The position numbers and the translations under genes were made by a program. Positions 6,534-8,861 of a stretch of DNA of 8,861 nt are shown piece after piece (position 1 is the first letter of the stretch; each line of letters starts with the position of its first letter). The stretch spans positions 1 through 8,861 of the forward strand of contig CACXGH010000051.1 of assembly GCA_902767175.1 (NCBI GenBank). Reading direction: 5' to 3'. The notes below the pieces were generated by a model that saw nothing but the letters and a program-made list of their open reading frames with translations, was not told the DNA's origin and searched no databases. Origin of the DNA: an uncultured Ruminococcus sp. GTDB taxonomy: Bacteria; Bacillota; Clostridia; Oscillospirales; Acutalibacteraceae.

Positions 6534-8009
6534 ATGAAAAAAATTCACAGTATAACGGCACTCCTGCTTGCTGCTGTCTGCATATTCGGTGCAGCAGCCT
6601 GCAATTCTTCAGATAATGATGAGTCGTCCTCTGAGACGGTAAGCGAGGAAACCTCTGCGGAGGAGTCTTCTCAGTCTTCCAAGGTCTCAAAGGAGGAAAG
6701 CTCAAAACAGAAGGAAACGAGCAAAAAAGAGAGCAGCAAGGAAGAAGGGTCGCAGATAGTAGACAGTTCAAGAGAGATACTAAGTGATTTTACAAGCCTG
6801 CTTGCTTCAAACAAGGAGACAGTGGGCTGGATAGATGTGCCTAATACGCCTATTGACTATGTCGTTCTTAAGGCCGAAGATGACATTATAGATATGGCAT
6901 ATCAGAAAGACCCGTATTATCTTTATAAGGATTTTTACGGCAACTATGAGCGTAACGGTTCTATCTTTATGGATTACCGCAGCGAGCTTGGCGGAAAAAA
7001 TATGATCCTTCACGGTCATTCGGGCGGATATATCAGTATGTTTACGGGACTGCTGAATTATAAGGATCTGAGTTTCTATAAGAGTGCGCCTGTACTGACA
7101 TTCAATACTCTTTATGAAAAGAATAAATGGAAGGTCATATCTGTAATGAGAATGGACGTCAGCAGCAGTGACAGTGATTCTTTCAGATATCTCAGGGGAT
7201 CATTCGGAAGCGATTATGATTTCCTTGAATATGTATATCAGGTCAGAATGCGTTCTATTATAGATTGTCCTGTTACGGTAAATGAAAATGACCAGATAAT
7301 AACACTTTCTACCTGTGATTATCTTTCTTTTGGTGACTACAGACTTGTGGTTGTTGCGAGAAAGGTAAGAGAAGGAGAAAAAAGCTCGGTAAATGTTGCA
7401 TCGGCAAAGGACAGCGCAAATCCGCTTTATCCTGATTCATGGTATTATTACATGGGAGGCAGCAGACCTGAGGTAACGTCATTCCAGGATGCTCTGAACA
7501 AAAAGAAGATAAGCTGGTATGACGGCAAAAAGAAGTGGACTGCCAAAGATGATGAAAATCTGAAAAAGCTGCTTCAGGATTACAAGAACAAGGCGGAGAA
7601 GAGAATCCGTGACAGCTATAAGGAAACTGATTACACACCTGCTCAGATAAATGATATAAACGAGGTAATAGATATTTATCTGCCCTATGTTCCGATTGCA
7701 AGTGACATAGCACGGGTAAATGACCTGTGCAACCAGTGTATTGCAATAATAAAGACCTTCACACCGGAGAAGAAGCAGGCTGAGGAAGCGGAGAAGGAAA
7801 GACAGACAAAGCTGAAAACAGCCCGTGCAGCCGCAATAATGGCGATTGAGGATTCACTTAATGGCAAGACCTTCACAGCGGAGAACAAGAAAAAGGTAAA
7901 TGAGCTTATCAGTACCTATAAGACTAAGATAAACGAGTGTCAGGACGTTGATATGATACCCGTTATGAGGGATAATGCTATAGCAAGAATAGATAAGCTG
8001 AAAAAATAG
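6534..8009 (+). CDS. srtB: Class B sortase with a lipoprotein-type signal peptide and C-terminal helical repeats
   Basis: This is a 491-residue exported protein and a paralogue of the preceding gene. The N-terminus is a lipoprotein signal, MKKIHSITALLLAAVCIFGAAAC, with the candidate lipid-modified cysteine at residue 23. A Ser/Glu/Lys-rich spacer (24-79) follows and could carry the enzyme through the wall. The sortase B domain spans about 80-278 with H162 (HGHSGG), C261 (LSTC) and R270 (DYRLVV), so the triad is complete. It shares with its neighbour the segments VPNTPIDYVV, FNTLYEKNKWK, YLRGSF.SDYDFL, YVYQVRMRSIIDCPV and ISWYDGKKKW. Two ~60-residue helical repeats (350-409 and 430-491) end the protein; it lacks both the MoCF-like domain and the acidic tail. 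GGAGA (6522-6526) is 7 nt before the ATG; the in-frame ATG at 6510 lies in the hairpin and lacks a ribosome-binding site. The lipobox is weak at -3 (Ala rather than Leu), so an uncleaved signal anchor remains possible. Confidence 0.88.
   Translation: MKKIHSITALLLAAVCIFGAAACNSSDNDESSSETVSEETSAEESSQSSKVSKEESSKQKETSKKESSKEEGSQIVDSSREILSDFTSLLASNKETVGWIDVPNTPIDYVVLKAEDDIIDMAYQKDPYYLYKDFYGNYERNGSIFMDYRSELGGKNMILHGHSGGYISMFTGLLNYKDLSFYKSAPVLTFNTLYEKNKWKVISVMRMDVSSSDSDSFRYLRGSFGSDYDFLEYVYQVRMRSIIDCPVTVNENDQIITLSTCDYLSFGDYRLVVVARKVREGEKSSVNVASAKDSANPLYPDSWYYYMGGSRPEVTSFQDALNKKKISWYDGKKKWTAKDDENLKKLLQDYKNKAEKRIRDSYKETDYTPAQINDINEVIDIYLPYVPIASDIARVNDLCNQCIAIIKTFTPEKKQAEEAEKERQTKLKTARAAAIMAIEDSLNGKTFTAENKKKVNELISTYKTKINECQDVDMIPVMRDNAIARIDKLKK
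7581..8006 (+). repeat. Two protein-level ~60-residue helical repeats in the lipoprotein sortase
   Basis: The units are at 7581-7760 and 7821-8006. They start AEKRIRDSYKETDYT and IMAIEDSLNGKTFT, continue through INEVIDIYLPYV and VNELISTYKTKINE, and finish CIAIIKTF and AIARIDKLKK. The first is closest to repeat one of the neighbouring sortase (AEKMIRSSYVKTNY), which shows that the sortase-plus-repeat unit was duplicated together. An Ala/Glu/Lys-rich, probably coiled-coil segment links the two. Confidence 0.7.
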
Positions 8010-8070
8010 CTGTTTCGGCAATTCTTCGTAAAAGGTCAGAGTTTTAAGAATAATCATGTTGGAGAAAGCT

Positions 8071-8691
8071 ATGGATTATGAAATAATATTCTATCATTCG
8101 GGAAAGACGGCAGAGACGGAAAGACTGCTTGAAAAAAAGTTTGCCCCTATAGAGCTTGCAAGAAGAGCTACTTCGGCGGCGGTAAGTCCGTCAGAGCTTG
8201 CAAACAGACTGAAGGACTCACTCACTGCTGCGGATATAGTTGTGATAATAGGCGGTCTTGACGGCGGCAGACAGAGTACAGATGCGATCTTGTCGCTTAT
8301 ACTGTCGTCTAAAGCTTCATCACTTAAATGCGAAAAGCTGCTTGATGACGATGACAATCTTTCATATCTTATCAGAGCAGGAGAGCAGTGCATTATAGTA
8401 TTTCCCGATGAGCCTGAGATAATAGAAACGATGCTTGACAAAAGGCTCATGCGCGAGCTGTGCAGGATATATTCACTGAGCGCACCGGAAGATGAAGAAG
8501 CCTCGATAGACGAAGTTACAGGGGAGCTGAAAAAGCAGCTTTCGGGAATGAAGCTTGTAAGGAGCGGCTATGGCGCCAAGTATGCGGAAAAGCAGCTCCG
8601 TGAGCTGAAAATTTTCCGCATTGCAATGTGGTCGGCTCTTGCGGCGGGTATTCTGCTGCTGATAATTGCCATAATACTTTTTTCAATATGA
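8071..8691 (+). CDS. MoCF-like domain protein with a C-terminal membrane anchor, function unknown
   Basis: This 206-residue protein was not recognised as a named family. Residues 1 to about 135 alternate strands and helices: YEIIFYHSG, a helix, ADIVVIIGGLDGGRQSTDAI (54-73), then GEQCIIVFPDEPEIIETML (104-122). The GGL.GG..STDA block followed later by a strand and FPDEPE resembles the GGLG.T.DD and LPG.P.E motifs of the MoCF (molybdopterin-binding) fold in CinA and MoaB. The match is by eye and the catalytic-type residues are altered. Residues 135-180 are charged, and 183-206 form a single hydrophobic helix at the extreme C-terminus, so the bulk should face the cytoplasm (tail-anchored). The start at 8071 has GGAGA ending 5 nt upstream; the in-frame ATG at 8056 has none. 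It is the last gene of the operon, 61 bp after the lipoprotein sortase, and its domain echoes the N-terminus of the large sortase, so a joint role is likely. Confidence 0.8.
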   Translation: MDYEIIFYHSGKTAETERLLEKKFAPIELARRATSAAVSPSELANRLKDSLTAADIVVIIGGLDGGRQSTDAILSLILSSKASSLKCEKLLDDDDNLSYLIRAGEQCIIVFPDEPEIIETMLDKRLMRELCRIYSLSAPEDEEASIDEVTGELKKQLSGMKLVRSGYGAKYAEKQLRELKIFRIAMWSALAAGILLLIIAIILFSI

Positions 8692-8705
8692 TAAAACGCA
8701 AAGCA

Positions 8706-8747
8706 AAGATCCGCAGACTGTGTATCGTCAGTCTGCGGATCTTTTTC
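8706..8747 (+). terminator. Rho-independent terminator of the iscS-thiI-sortase operon
   Basis: AAAGATCCGCAGACTG (8706-8721) pairs perfectly over 16 bp with 8730-8745 around an 8-nt loop and runs into TTTTT (8743-8747). It begins 15 bp after the last stop codon. It is the only strong terminator on the plus strand after iscS, which supports a single five-gene transcript. Confidence 0.92.
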
Positions 8748-8785
8748 AGGAGAGTTGTGATATGAAAGTATAACTAATACTAATA

Positions 8786-8861
8786 TCAAATAGACCTGAC
8801 GACAAGCTTTGGCGTTAAATTCCGCATAACTTCGTTGTCAATCCTCGGAATACACAAAGTA
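8786..8861 (-). other. Possible 3' end of a minus-strand ORF, or an intergenic repeat, cut by the window edge
   Basis: On the minus strand one frame is open from the window edge to a TGA at 8786-8788 and would encode 24 residues ending RNLTPKLVVRSI. The text reads like protein, but nothing else supports a gene: no terminator follows on that strand apart from the A/T-rich stretch and the back of the operon terminator. It could equally be an intergenic repeat that happens to be open. The segment 8748-8785 between it and the terminator holds only AT-rich sequence. Confidence 0.3.

Noticed and set aside
6183..6771. Minus-strand open frames opposite the Ser/Glu-rich regions of the sortases
   Set aside because: The repeated Ser/Glu codons leave the reverse strand open by composition; the products are Leu/Ser/Phe-rich noise.
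3878..8009. Sortase substrate with LPXTG or NPQTN signal
   Set aside because: No such motif followed by a hydrophobic segment and basic tail appears in any protein of the window.
8750..8775. Small plus-strand ORF after a good AGGAGA site
   Set aside because: The frame is ATG AAA GTA TAA, three codons only, and it lies after the operon terminator.
1..8861. CRISPR array, tRNA, rRNA, insertion sequence or phage attachment site
   Set aside because: No regularly spaced repeats, tRNA cloverleaf, rRNA sequence, transposase gene or paired terminal repeats were seen.

Overview
The window looks like chromosomal DNA from a Gram-positive, spore-forming anaerobe of the class Clostridia, most likely Ruminococcus or a relative in the Oscillospiraceae. 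The reasons are a flavin reductase-rubredoxin fusion protein, the spore protein SpoVAC, class B sortases with long C-terminal extensions, a short ThiI without a rhodanese domain, and the Ser/Glu/Lys-rich linkers on the surface proteins. The genus is an inference from gene content; no 16S or similar marker is present.

Layout. Bases 1-75 are a GC-rich stretch of small inverted repeats without a convincing gene. Two genes follow on the minus strand: a high-molecular-weight-rubredoxin-like protein (93-740, with its own probable promoter) and spoVAC (884-1333, closed by a strong terminator at 848-879). A divergent gap of 161 bp (1334-1494) then leads into five plus-strand genes that look like one operon: iscS-type cysteine desulfurase (1495-2631), thiI (2678-3847), a very large class B sortase fused to a cytoplasmic MoCF/CinA-like domain (3878-6463), a second class B sortase with a lipoprotein signal (6534-8009), and a small membrane-tethered protein with another MoCF-like domain (8071-8691). 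The gaps are 46, 30, 70 and 61 bp, none holds a convincing terminator, and the run ends in a 16-bp perfect hairpin with a T tract (8706-8747). The last ~75 bases carry either the 3' end of a minus-strand ORF or a dispersed repeat.

How the genes may work together. IscS and ThiI form the known sulfur relay that makes 4-thiouridine at position 8 of tRNA, and in this form (no rhodanese domain) ThiI depends on its neighbouring desulfurase. The three genes after thiI form a second module: two sortases that are clear tandem paralogues (same catalytic domain, same post-catalytic segment, same ~60-residue helical repeats, three copies in one and two in the other), plus two diverged MoCF-like domains. 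One MoCF-like domain is fused on the cytoplasmic side of the first sortase and the other is anchored at the inner face of the membrane by a C-terminal helix. This sortase/MoCF-like module is the most unusual content of the window. Its function is unknown, no sortase substrate is encoded here, and the MoCF assignment rests on reading the pattern of strands, helices and motifs by eye.
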